DNA of 42,674 nt, taken from positions 1 through 42,674 of the forward strand of contig DVIN01000072.1 in the NCBI GenBank assembly GCA_018711275.1, read 5' to 3'. This document shows, piece after piece, positions 33,817 through 42,674 of the stretch. The stretch comes from Candidatus Pullilachnospira intestinigallinarum (GTDB lineage: Bacteria; Bacillota; Clostridia; Lachnospirales; Lachnospiraceae). Position numbers and translations under genes: made by a program. The stretch's first letter is position 1. Each line of letters opens with the position of its first letter. The notes beneath the pieces were generated by a model. That model made no database searches, had not been told where the DNA came from, and saw only the letters and a list, made by a program, of their open reading frames with translations.

Positions 33817-34911
33817 ATGTATATCGAATCGATCGAATTAAAAAATTACAGAAATTATGAATATTTATACATAGAGTTGGATCCCGCAACCAACATTCTG
33901 TACGGGGACAACGCACAGGGAAAGACCAATATTCTGGAGGCCGCGTATCTTTGCGGGACTACCAAATCCCATCGGGGAAGCCGGGACCGGGAGATCATCC
34001 GGTTCGGACAGGAGGAAGCCCATATTCGTATGATGGTACGGCGGGATGGAATTTCCAGAAAAATCGATGTGCATCTGAAAAAGAACAAATCCAAAGGAAT
34101 CGCGGTGGATGGGATTCCCATAAAAAAAGCTTCCGAGCTTTTCGGAATCGTCAACCTGGTATTCTTCTCTCCGGAAGATCTGAATATTATCAAAAACGGA
34201 CCGGGTGAACGGCGCCGTTTCCTGGATATGGAGCTGTGTCAGCTGGATAAAATTTATCTTCAGGATCTGACCGCATATCATCAGGTGCTGAATCAGAGGA
34301 ACCGGCTGCTGAAGGATATTTCCTTTTCTCCCAGACTGGCAGATACTCTGGATGTGTGGGATATGCAGCTGGTTCACTACGGGAAAAAAATTATCGGGGC
34401 CAGAAAACGTTTTCTTGAAGAGCTTAACGGGATGATTCAGGAACTTCACGCCAGCCTGACGGGCGGACGTGAACAGATTTATCTGGATTATGAGCCAAAT
34501 GTGGAGCAGGAGCTTTTTGAAGAACGTCTGGCAGCGGCCAGAGACCGGGATTTGAAGTTAAAACAGTCCTCAGTGGGACCTCACCGGGATGATTTCTGTG
34601 TAAAGGTCAATGACATTGATATCCGAAAGTACGGTTCTCAGGGGCAGCAGCGGACGGCGGCCCTGTCCCTGAAATTGTCGGAGCTGTCTCTGGTAAAAAA
34701 GATGATCGGGGAGAGTCCGGTGCTTCTCCTGGACGATGTACTTTCGGAACTGGATGGAAACCGGCAGAATTATCTGCTGCAGAGTATTCATCAGATCCAG
34801 ACGCTGATCACCTGTACCGGTCTGGATGAATTTGTCAGCAACAGGTTTGAAATCAATAAAATTTTCCGGGTTATCGACGGAAATGTATTCAAAAACAGCG
34901 ATGAAAAGTAA
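33817..34911 (+). CDS. recF: DNA replication and repair protein RecF
   Basis: The 364-residue SMC-like ATPase helps load RecA at gaps. Walker A is GDNAQGKT (30-37), the signature segment is YGSQGQQRTAALSLKLSE, and Walker B is PVLLLDDVLSELD. The ribosome site is weak (GGTG), which fits the low level expected of RecF. It lies 42 bases before gyrB. Confidence 0.97.
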   Translation: MYIESIELKNYRNYEYLYIELDPATNILYGDNAQGKTNILEAAYLCGTTKSHRGSRDREIIRFGQEEAHIRMMVRRDGISRKIDVHLKKNKSKGIAVDGIPIKKASELFGIVNLVFFSPEDLNIIKNGPGERRRFLDMELCQLDKIYLQDLTAYHQVLNQRNRLLKDISFSPRLADTLDVWDMQLVHYGKKIIGARKRFLEELNGMIQELHASLTGGREQIYLDYEPNVEQELFEERLAAARDRDLKLKQSSVGPHRDDFCVKVNDIDIRKYGSQGQQRTAALSLKLSELSLVKKMIGESPVLLLDDVLSELDGNRQNYLLQSIHQIQTLITCTGLDEFVSNRFEINKIFRVIDGNVFKNSDEK

Positions 34912-34938
34912 CGCTTCGCGAACTTTTTATTGTCATGA

Positions 34939-36867
<1,929 letters not shown>

Positions 36868-36921
36868 CGTTATCCGGAACAGAAAAAAATCCGGAAGTGA
36901 TTCCGGATATGGGAGGTAGAG

Positions 36922-39408
36922 ATGGAAGATAATATTTTTGATAAAATCCATGACGTGGATTTGAAGAAGACCATGGAGGAATCGTATATCGATTATGCCA
37001 TGAGCGTCATCGCGTCCCGGGCTCTTCCCGATGTGCGGGATGGCCTGAAGCCGGTGCAGCGGCGTGTTCTCTTTTCCATGATCGAACTGAACAACGGTCC
37101 GGATAAGCCTCACAGAAAATGTGCCCGTATCGTCGGAGATACCATGGGTAAATATCATCCCCACGGAGACAGCTCCATCTACGGAGCTCTGGTAAATCTG
37201 GCCCAGGAATGGTCTACCCGTTATCCTCTGGTGGACGGACACGGAAACTTCGGATCTGTGGACGGCGACGGCGCGGCGGCCATGAGGTATACCGAGGCCA
37301 GACTCAGCAAGATCTCCATGGAGATGCTGGCGGACATTAACAAAAATACCGTGGATTTCGAACCGAACTTTGATGAGACCGAAAAGGAACCGGTGGTACT
37401 CCCGGCCAGATTTCCCAATCTGCTGGTAAACGGAACCTCCGGAATTGCTGTGGGTATGGCCACCAACATCCCGCCTCATAATCTGCGGGAAGTGATCGAT
37501 GCGGTGGTGAAAATCATTGACAATATCATTGAGGAGGACCGGGAGACACAGATTGAGGAAATTCTCAAGATCGTAAAAGGTCCGGATTTTCCCACAGGAG
37601 CCACCATTCTGGGAACGAGAGGTATCGAGGAATCATACCGTACCGGAAGGGGAAAGATCCGGGTGCGGGCGGTGAGCAACATCGAGACGCTTCCCAACGG
37701 AAAGAGCCGGATCACGGTCACAGAGCTTCCGTACATGGTTAATAAAGCCCGGCTTATTGAAAAAATCGCTGAGCTGGTGAAGGAAAAGAAGATAGACGGC
37801 ATCACAGATCTGGCTGATCATTCCAGCCGGGAGGGCATGTGCATCTGCATCGACCTGAGAAGAGACGTGAATGCCAATGTAATTCTGAATCAGCTGTACA
37901 AACACACACAGCTGCAGGATACCTTCGGCGTGATCATGCTGGCGCTGGTGAACAATCAGCCCAAGGTCATGAATCTGATGGAAATCCTGAAATATTATCT
38001 GGCGCACCAGGAGGATGTGGTGACCAGAAGAACCCGGTATGATCTGAATAAGGCGCAGGAACGGGCTCACATCCTGGAAGGACTGCTGAAGGCTCTGGAT
38101 AATATCGATGAGGTGATCCGGATTATCCGGGGATCCGAGAATACCCAGGTGGCCAAACAGCGCCTGATGGAACGGTTTGAACTTTCCGACGCTCAGGCCC
38201 AGGCCATCGTGGATATGCGTCTGCGAACACTGACAGGTCTGGAGCGGGAGAAGCTGGAAGGAGAATATAAGGAGCTGATGGAGCGGATCCGCAAGCTGCA
38301 GGCAATTCTGGCAGACCGGAATATGCTGCTTCGGGTGATCCGTCAGGAGATTCTGGAGATCGCCGAAAAATACGGTGACGAGAGAAGAACCGCCATTGGT
38401 TTTGACGAATATGATATTTCCATGGAGGACATGATCCCCAACGAGAATACGGTGATTGCCATGACCAATCTGGGTTATATCAAGCGAATGACGGTGGACA
38501 ATTTCCGCAGCCAGAACCGTGGCGGAAAAGGAATCAAGGGTATGCAGACGCTGGAGGATGATTACATCGAGGAGCTTCTGATGACCACCACCCATCATTT
38601 TCTGATGTTCTTCACCAACATGGGTAAGGTGTACCGCCTGAAAGCTTACGAGATACCGGAAGCGGGAAGAACGGCAAGGGGCACGGCTATCATTAATCTG
38701 CTGCAGCTGCAGCCGGGAGAAAAAATTACGGCGGTGATTCCCATTAATGAATACCGGAAAGGGGAATATCTTTTCATGGCAACCAAGAAAGGCCTGGTGA
38801 AGAAAACTCCCATCACCGATTACGAGAATGTGAGAAAGACCGGTCTGGCCGCTATTTCTCTGCGGGATGAGGATGAACTGATTGAGGTGAAGTTCACCGA
38901 TAACCGGAAAGATATTATTCTGGTGACAAAATTCGGTCAGTGTATCCGTTTCCATGAAACGGATGTGAGAACCACCGGAAGAGTTTCCATGGGAGTAAGA
39001 GGCATTAACCTGGGAGACGATGATGAAGTGATCGGTATGCAGCTGAACACGCAGGGAGATTACCTGCTGATCGTTTCTGAAAAAGGTCTTGGAAAACGAA
39101 CCTCCGTGGGTGAATTTACCGTTCAGAACCGGGGCGGAAAAGGTGTGAAATGCTATAAAATCACAGAAAAAACCGGAAATGTGGTGGGCGTGAAAGCCGT
39201 CAATGACGACAATGAGATCATGCTGATCACCACGGAAGGAATTATTATCCGGATTTCCTGCTCGGATATTTCCATCCTGGGAAGAATCACCTCCGGCGTC
39301 AAACTGATGGATCTGGATGACAATATTTCTGTAGCCAGCATCGCAAAAGTAAGAGAAAAGACGGAAAACGCGGAAGAAGAGGAAAACGAAGAGGACAGGG
39401 AGCGGTAA
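36922..39408 (+). CDS. gyrA: DNA gyrase subunit A
   Basis: The 828-residue subunit cuts and rejoins DNA. The catalytic tyrosine is Tyr123 in RYTEARLSK. The quinolone region reads [11 protein letters not shown] at 81-91: Ser84 matches E. coli Ser83, while Gly88 stands where E. coli has Asp87. The C-terminal wrapping domain carries two QNRGGKG boxes in place of the usual QRRGGKG. It ends in an acidic tail ([14 protein letters not shown]). GGGAGG lies before the ATG. Confidence 0.99.
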   Translation: MEDNIFDKIHDVDLKKTMEESYIDYAMSVIASRALPDVRDGLKPVQRRVLFSMIELNNGPDKPHRKCARIVGDTMGKYHPHGDSSIYGALVNLAQEWSTRYPLVDGHGNFGSVDGDGAAAMRYTEARLSKISMEMLADINKNTVDFEPNFDETEKEPVVLPARFPNLLVNGTSGIAVGMATNIPPHNLREVIDAVVKIIDNIIEEDRETQIEEILKIVKGPDFPTGATILGTRGIEESYRTGRGKIRVRAVSNIETLPNGKSRITVTELPYMVNKARLIEKIAELVKEKKIDGITDLADHSSREGMCICIDLRRDVNANVILNQLYKHTQLQDTFGVIMLALVNNQPKVMNLMEILKYYLAHQEDVVTRRTRYDLNKAQERAHILEGLLKALDNIDEVIRIIRGSENTQVAKQRLMERFELSDAQAQAIVDMRLRTLTGLEREKLEGEYKELMERIRKLQAILADRNMLLRVIRQEILEIAEKYGDERRTAIGFDEYDISMEDMIPNENTVIAMTNLGYIKRMTVDNFRSQNRGGKGIKGMQTLEDDYIEELLMTTTHHFLMFFTNMGKVYRLKAYEIPEAGRTARGTAIINLLQLQPGEKITAVIPINEYRKGEYLFMATKKGLVKKTPITDYENVRKTGLAAISLRDEDELIEVKFTDNRKDIILVTKFGQCIRFHETDVRTTGRVSMGVRGINLGDDDEVIGMQLNTQGDYLLIVSEKGLGKRTSVGEFTVQNRGGKGVKCYKITEKTGNVVGVKAVNDDNEIMLITTEGIIIRISCSDISILGRITSGVKLMDLDDNISVASIAKVREKTENAEEEENEEDRER

Positions 39409-39451
39409 GCGGCAGTTTTTGACGCTTTTCCTGTCATGAAGCATACAGAAT

Positions 39452-39480
39452 ACAGGCAGTCCCAAGGCTGCCTGTTTCTG
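39452..39480 (+). terminator. Possible terminator after gyrA
   Basis: ACAGGCAG (39452-39459) pairs with CTGCCTGT (39468-39475) over an eight-base loop, followed by a short TTCTGT. The T-run is weak, so read-through into the fumarase genes is likely. Confidence 0.5.
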
Positions 39481-39547
39481 TCGGAAAAGATGAGTTTGCC
39501 GGCTGAAAGAAAACCGGATCAGGCGGCAAAGAGAAGGAGAGATACCA

Positions 39548-40402
39548 ATGGGAGAAATCAGAACGATTCCGGTCAGCCGTCTGACGGAATCCATTAAGGA
39601 GATGTGCATACAGGCCAATTATTTTCTGTCAGAGGATATGGAGGAATGTTTTCAGAATGCGGTGAAGACAGAAACCTCCCAGCTGGGCTGCCGTGTGTTG
39701 GAGCAGCTTCAGGAAAATCTGAAAATTGCGGGAGAGGATCAGATACCCATCTGTCAGGATACGGGCATGGCCGTGGTATTTCTGGAAGTGGGCCAGGATG
39801 TTCATTTTGAAGGAGGAGACGTGGAAGAAGCGGTCAATGAAGGCATCCGCCAGGGATATCAGGAGGGTTACCTGAGAAAATCTGTGGTGAAGGATCCGCT
39901 GATCCGGGAAAATACGGGGGATAATACGCCAGGTATCATCCATTATTCCATCGTTCGGGGAAATCAGGTAAAGATCACCGTGGCGCCCAAGGGATTTGGA
40001 AGCGAGAATATGAGCCGGATTTTCATGCTGAAGCCCGCGGAAGGAATCGAAGGGGTAAAGGAAGCGGTTCTTACCGCGGTTCGCGATGCCGGTCCCAATG
40101 CCTGTCCGCCTATGGTGGTGGGCGTGGGAATCGGAGGAACCTTTGAAAAATGCGCGCTGCTGGCAAAACAGGCGCTGACACGCAAGGTAACGGAACATTC
40201 GCCCATTCCTTATGTGAAGGAACTGGAGGAGGAACTTCTGGAAAAAATCAATGCGTCAGGGATCGGTCCCGGAGGACTTGGAGGAAAGATGACAGCCCTG
40301 GCTGTCAATATCAACACCTATCCCACCCATATAGCAGGGCTTCCTGTGGCGGTGAATATCTGCTGTCATGTGAATCGCCATGTGGTCCGCACCATTTCGT
40401 AA
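39548..40402 (+). CDS. fumA: Class I fumarate hydratase, alpha subunit
   Basis: The 284-residue protein is the N-terminal half of an iron-sulfur hydro-lyase, which interconverts fumarate and malate (or acts on tartrate in relatives). Candidate cluster ligands are Cys69 (PICQDTG), Cys186 (NACPPMVVG) and Cys272 or Cys273. GPGGLGGKMTAL and the CCHVNRH end are conserved. The beta subunit follows 78 bases later. Substrate choice cannot be settled by eye; gene context with only the paired subunit favours fumarase. Confidence 0.9.
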   Translation: MGEIRTIPVSRLTESIKEMCIQANYFLSEDMEECFQNAVKTETSQLGCRVLEQLQENLKIAGEDQIPICQDTGMAVVFLEVGQDVHFEGGDVEEAVNEGIRQGYQEGYLRKSVVKDPLIRENTGDNTPGIIHYSIVRGNQVKITVAPKGFGSENMSRIFMLKPAEGIEGVKEAVLTAVRDAGPNACPPMVVGVGIGGTFEKCALLAKQALTRKVTEHSPIPYVKELEEELLEKINASGIGPGGLGGKMTALAVNINTYPTHIAGLPVAVNICCHVNRHVVRTIS

Positions 40403-40480
40403 AAGCATAACAGGAAATACAGCTTTCTGTTTCTGAGAAATGTTTTGTGGAATTTTATGGTAATATTCAGGAGGTAGAAG

Positions 40481-41035
40481 ATGGAAAGAAAAATTCATGC
40501 TCCGCTTATCAGTGAGGAGATCAGCGATCTGCGGGCCGGAGATTACGTTTATATTACAGGGACAGTTTACACTGCCAGAGATGCCGCGCATAAACGGATG
40601 GAAGAAGCGCTGAATCAGGGACAGCCCCTTCCTTTTGACGTGAAAGGAAATGTGATTTATTATATGGGGCCTTCACCGGCCCGCAAAGGACGTCCCATCG
40701 GTTCCGCAGGCCCGACCACCGCCAGCCGTATGGACAAATATACCCCTCGGCTGCTGGATCTGGGTCTGAAAGGAATGATCGGAAAGGGAAAGAGAACTCA
40801 GGAAGTGGCAGATGCAGTGGTAAGAAATCAGGCGGTATATTTTGCCGCCGTGGGAGGAGCCGGCGCGCTGCTGTCAAAATGTATCCTGGAATCACAGGTG
40901 ATAGCCTATGAGGATCTGGGAACAGAAGCCATACGCAGACTCCAGGTGAAAGATTTTCCCGCAGTGGTGGTTATTGATTCCCAAGGAAACAATTTATATG
41001 AGCAGGTTATGGGAAAAAGAGGAACAAAACAATGA
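40481..41035 (+). CDS. fumB: Class I fumarate hydratase, beta subunit
   Basis: The 184-residue protein is the C-terminal half of the hydro-lyase. Key segments are GDYVYITGTVYTARDAAHKR, GPSPARKGRPIGSAGPTTASRMD, GKGKRT and AVGGAGALLSKC. It forms the active enzyme with the alpha subunit. AGGAGG stands before the ATG. Its stop overlaps the plsC start (ATGA), so the acyltransferase is translationally coupled to it. Confidence 0.92.
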   Translation: MERKIHAPLISEEISDLRAGDYVYITGTVYTARDAAHKRMEEALNQGQPLPFDVKGNVIYYMGPSPARKGRPIGSAGPTTASRMDKYTPRLLDLGLKGMIGKGKRTQEVADAVVRNQAVYFAAVGGAGALLSKCILESQVIAYEDLGTEAIRRLQVKDFPAVVVIDSQGNNLYEQVMGKRGTKQ

Positions 41036-41751
41036 AAAGAATCTTGATGATGGTATTCAGAAATATACTTCTGGTGCCATATGCGTGGATCCGGCTGTGT
41101 TATGTGGCCGCCCACACGGAAAAATACACAAAGGAAGAGCGGTATCGCCTTCTTCAGTATATTGACAGACATGCCAACTGGGGAGGAAGGATCCGGATCG
41201 ACGTACATGGGGCGGAGAATATTCCTGAGAAAGACGGATTTATCTTTTTTCCGAATCATCAGGGGCTGTACGATGTGCTGGCTATTATAGAAGCCTGCCC
41301 CCGTCCGTTTTCTGTGGTGATGAAAAAAGAAGTGGCCAATATTCCCTTTCTCAAACAGGTATTTGCATGTATGGGAGCACAGGCGCTGGACAGATCGGAC
41401 GTCCGCCAGGGGCTGAGGGTTATCGGCCAGGTGGCTGAGGAAGTGAAAAACGGAAACAATTATCTGATTTTTGCCGAGGGAACCAGAAGCAGAATGCAGA
41501 ATCACCTTCTGGACTTCAAGGGAGGAAGTTTTAAAAGCGCGGTCAAAGCAAAATGTCCCATTGTTCCGATTGCGCTGATTGATTCCTATAAAGCATTTGA
41601 TACAAATTCCATCAGAAAACTGACCGTACAGGTTCACTTTCTGAAACCCATTCCCTATGAAGAATATCAGGGAATGAAAACTGTGGAAATTGCGGAAATG
41701 GTAAAAGAAAGAATAGAAAAAACCATTGCTGAATATGAAACCCATCAGTAA
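41032..41751 (+). CDS. plsC: 1-acyl-sn-glycerol-3-phosphate acyltransferase
   Basis: The 239-residue membrane enzyme adds the second acyl chain in phospholipid synthesis. The catalytic HX4D is His76 to Asp81 (NHQGLYD), and FAEGTRSR is the substrate-binding motif. A hydrophobic N-terminal helix (about 8-26) anchors it. It is the last gene before the tRNA-rRNA region. Confidence 0.93.
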   Translation: MKRILMMVFRNILLVPYAWIRLCYVAAHTEKYTKEERYRLLQYIDRHANWGGRIRIDVHGAENIPEKDGFIFFPNHQGLYDVLAIIEACPRPFSVVMKKEVANIPFLKQVFACMGAQALDRSDVRQGLRVIGQVAEEVKNGNNYLIFAEGTRSRMQNHLLDFKGGSFKSAVKAKCPIVPIALIDSYKAFDTNSIRKLTVQVHFLKPIPYEEYQGMKTVEIAEMVKERIEKTIAEYETHQ

Positions 41752-41762
41752 GACAGGAGAGA

Positions 41763-41811
41763 GCTTCTATATATAGTGGAAAAAAGAAATGGAAAAACTA
41801 TATATAGAAGC
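41763..41811. other. AT-rich 15-bp perfect inverted repeat after plsC
   Basis: GCTTCTATATATAGT (41763-41777) pairs with ACTATATATAGAAGC (41797-41811) over a purine-rich loop. No T-run follows on either strand, so it is not a standard terminator. It lies 45 bases before the tRNA promoter. Confidence 0.65.
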
Positions 41812-41855
41812 AAATTTCGCAAAGTTCAAAAAAATGAAAAATAGCAAAAAAATCG

Positions 41856-41884
41856 TTGACAAATATAGACTCGTTTAGTATAAT
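41856..41884 (+). promoter_or_regulatory. Promoter P1 of tRNA-Ser and the rRNA operon
   Basis: TTGACA (41856-41861) and TATAAT (41879-41884) are 17 bases apart, a perfect consensus. An A-rich tract upstream resembles an UP element. Transcription would start near 41892, at a G. Confidence 0.92.
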
Positions 41885-41922
41885 AAATTTTGCTCATGAG
41901 TTCACTGTGTGAATTCGTGTGA

Positions 41923-42010
41923 GGAGAAGTACTCAAGTGGCTGAAGAGGCGCCCCTGCTAAGGGTGTAGACGGTTCACGCCGTGCGAGGGTTCAAATCCC
42001 TCCTTCTCCG
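41923..42010 (+). tRNA. tRNA-Ser(GCU)
   Basis: The 88-nt gene has acceptor GGAGAAG/CTTCTCC, a long variable arm (class II) and anticodon GCT in the loop CTGCTAA. The T arm is GAGGG-TTCAAAT-CCCTC. CCA is not encoded. A short hairpin TTCGGTT/AACCGAA (42011-42030) follows without a T-run. Confidence 0.96.
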
Positions 42011-42038
42011 TTCGGTTGAAAAAAACCGAAAAAAGTTG

Positions 42039-42067
42039 TTGACAGAAACAGAAAGATGTGGTAATCT
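42039..42067 (+). promoter_or_regulatory. rRNA promoter P2
   Basis: TTGACA (42039-42044) and TAATCT (42062-42067) are 17 bases apart. The transcript would begin GCTGTCGCAA at 42074. Confidence 0.8.
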
Positions 42068-42125
42068 AATATGGCTGTCGCAAAAAGAACAAAAAAACAA
42101 CTGATAAAAAAGTTGAAAAAAGTTC

Positions 42126-42154
42126 TTGACAAGCTCAAAAAGATATGATAAAAT
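42126..42154 (+). promoter_or_regulatory. rRNA promoter P3
   Basis: TTGACA (42126-42131) and TAAAAT (42149-42154) are 17 bases apart. The transcript would begin GCTGTCGCAA at 42161, identical to P2. A boxA-like GTTCTTTAA follows at 42216-42223. No gene lies between 42011 and 42317. Confidence 0.85.
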
Positions 42155-42317
42155 ATTTGAGCTGTCGCAAGACAGAGAACCATGATAACTGAACAGTGAA
42201 ACACATTCCTCGAAAGTTCTTTAATCATTAACGAACGATCGAAAGATCCTTTAAAACAGTAAAAAGGGATAGATTAGCCAAGTGTTAATCTTGAACGGAC
42301 AAACACTGAAAAACATT

Positions 42318-42674
<357 letters not shown>

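Noticed and set aside
37633..39618. 661-codon frame on the minus strand
   Set aside because: It is antisense to gyrA and has no family features.

Overview
The window is a replication-origin region from a Gram-positive anaerobe of the class Clostridia, most likely family Lachnospiraceae. The evidence is the order rpmH-rnpA-yidD-yidC-jag-mnmE-mnmG-rsmG on the minus strand and dnaA-dnaN-yaaA-recF-gyrB-gyrA on the plus strand around a DnaA-box cluster, the 16S rRNA 5' end at the right edge, and the presence of DUF3881 and DUF4446 genes and a two-gene class I fumarase. I do not assign a genus. Everything here was read by eye; no database search was run.

Left edge (1-941): the 3' end of an IS21-type istB gene, the repeat-rich end of that element, a complete tRNA-Arg(CCU) with its terminator, and the 5' half of a second tRNA-Arg(CCU). 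Next come a DUF3881 gene, serS, and the operon parA-parB-DUF4446, all on the minus strand. Two parS sites lie just upstream of parA, one of them inside a 38-bp perfect palindrome.

Accessory block (6349-22140): an alpha/beta hydrolase; a long non-coding stretch with one clear promoter; an MBOAT O-acyltransferase plus DHHW protein pair, probably for acetylation of a surface polymer; a two-component system followed by an ABC ATPase and an 881-residue FtsX-type permease; then, on the minus strand, a four-gene ABC-2 cluster (GldA/GldF/GldG-like plus DUF4340); and a small hotdog thioesterase. In many Firmicutes rsmG is followed almost directly by the par genes, so this block of about 17 kb separates two normally adjacent sets. 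Its first 10 kb runs head-on to replication.

Core (22215-41751): an AraC-type regulator sits directly behind rsmG at the end of the rpmH operon. oriC is bipartite, with DnaA boxes on both sides of dnaA, and the dnaA leader carries several consecutive inverted repeats. To the right, leading-strand genes dnaN, yaaA, recF, gyrB, gyrA, the two fumarase subunits and plsC follow. The window ends with tRNA-Ser(GCU) and the start of an rRNA operon, driven by three near-consensus promoters, two of which share an identical initially transcribed sequence.

The strongest leads for something undescribed are the non-coding RNA candidates at 7303-7449 and 7679-8212, the hairpin array in the dnaA leader, the half tRNA next to the IS end, and the accessory block itself.
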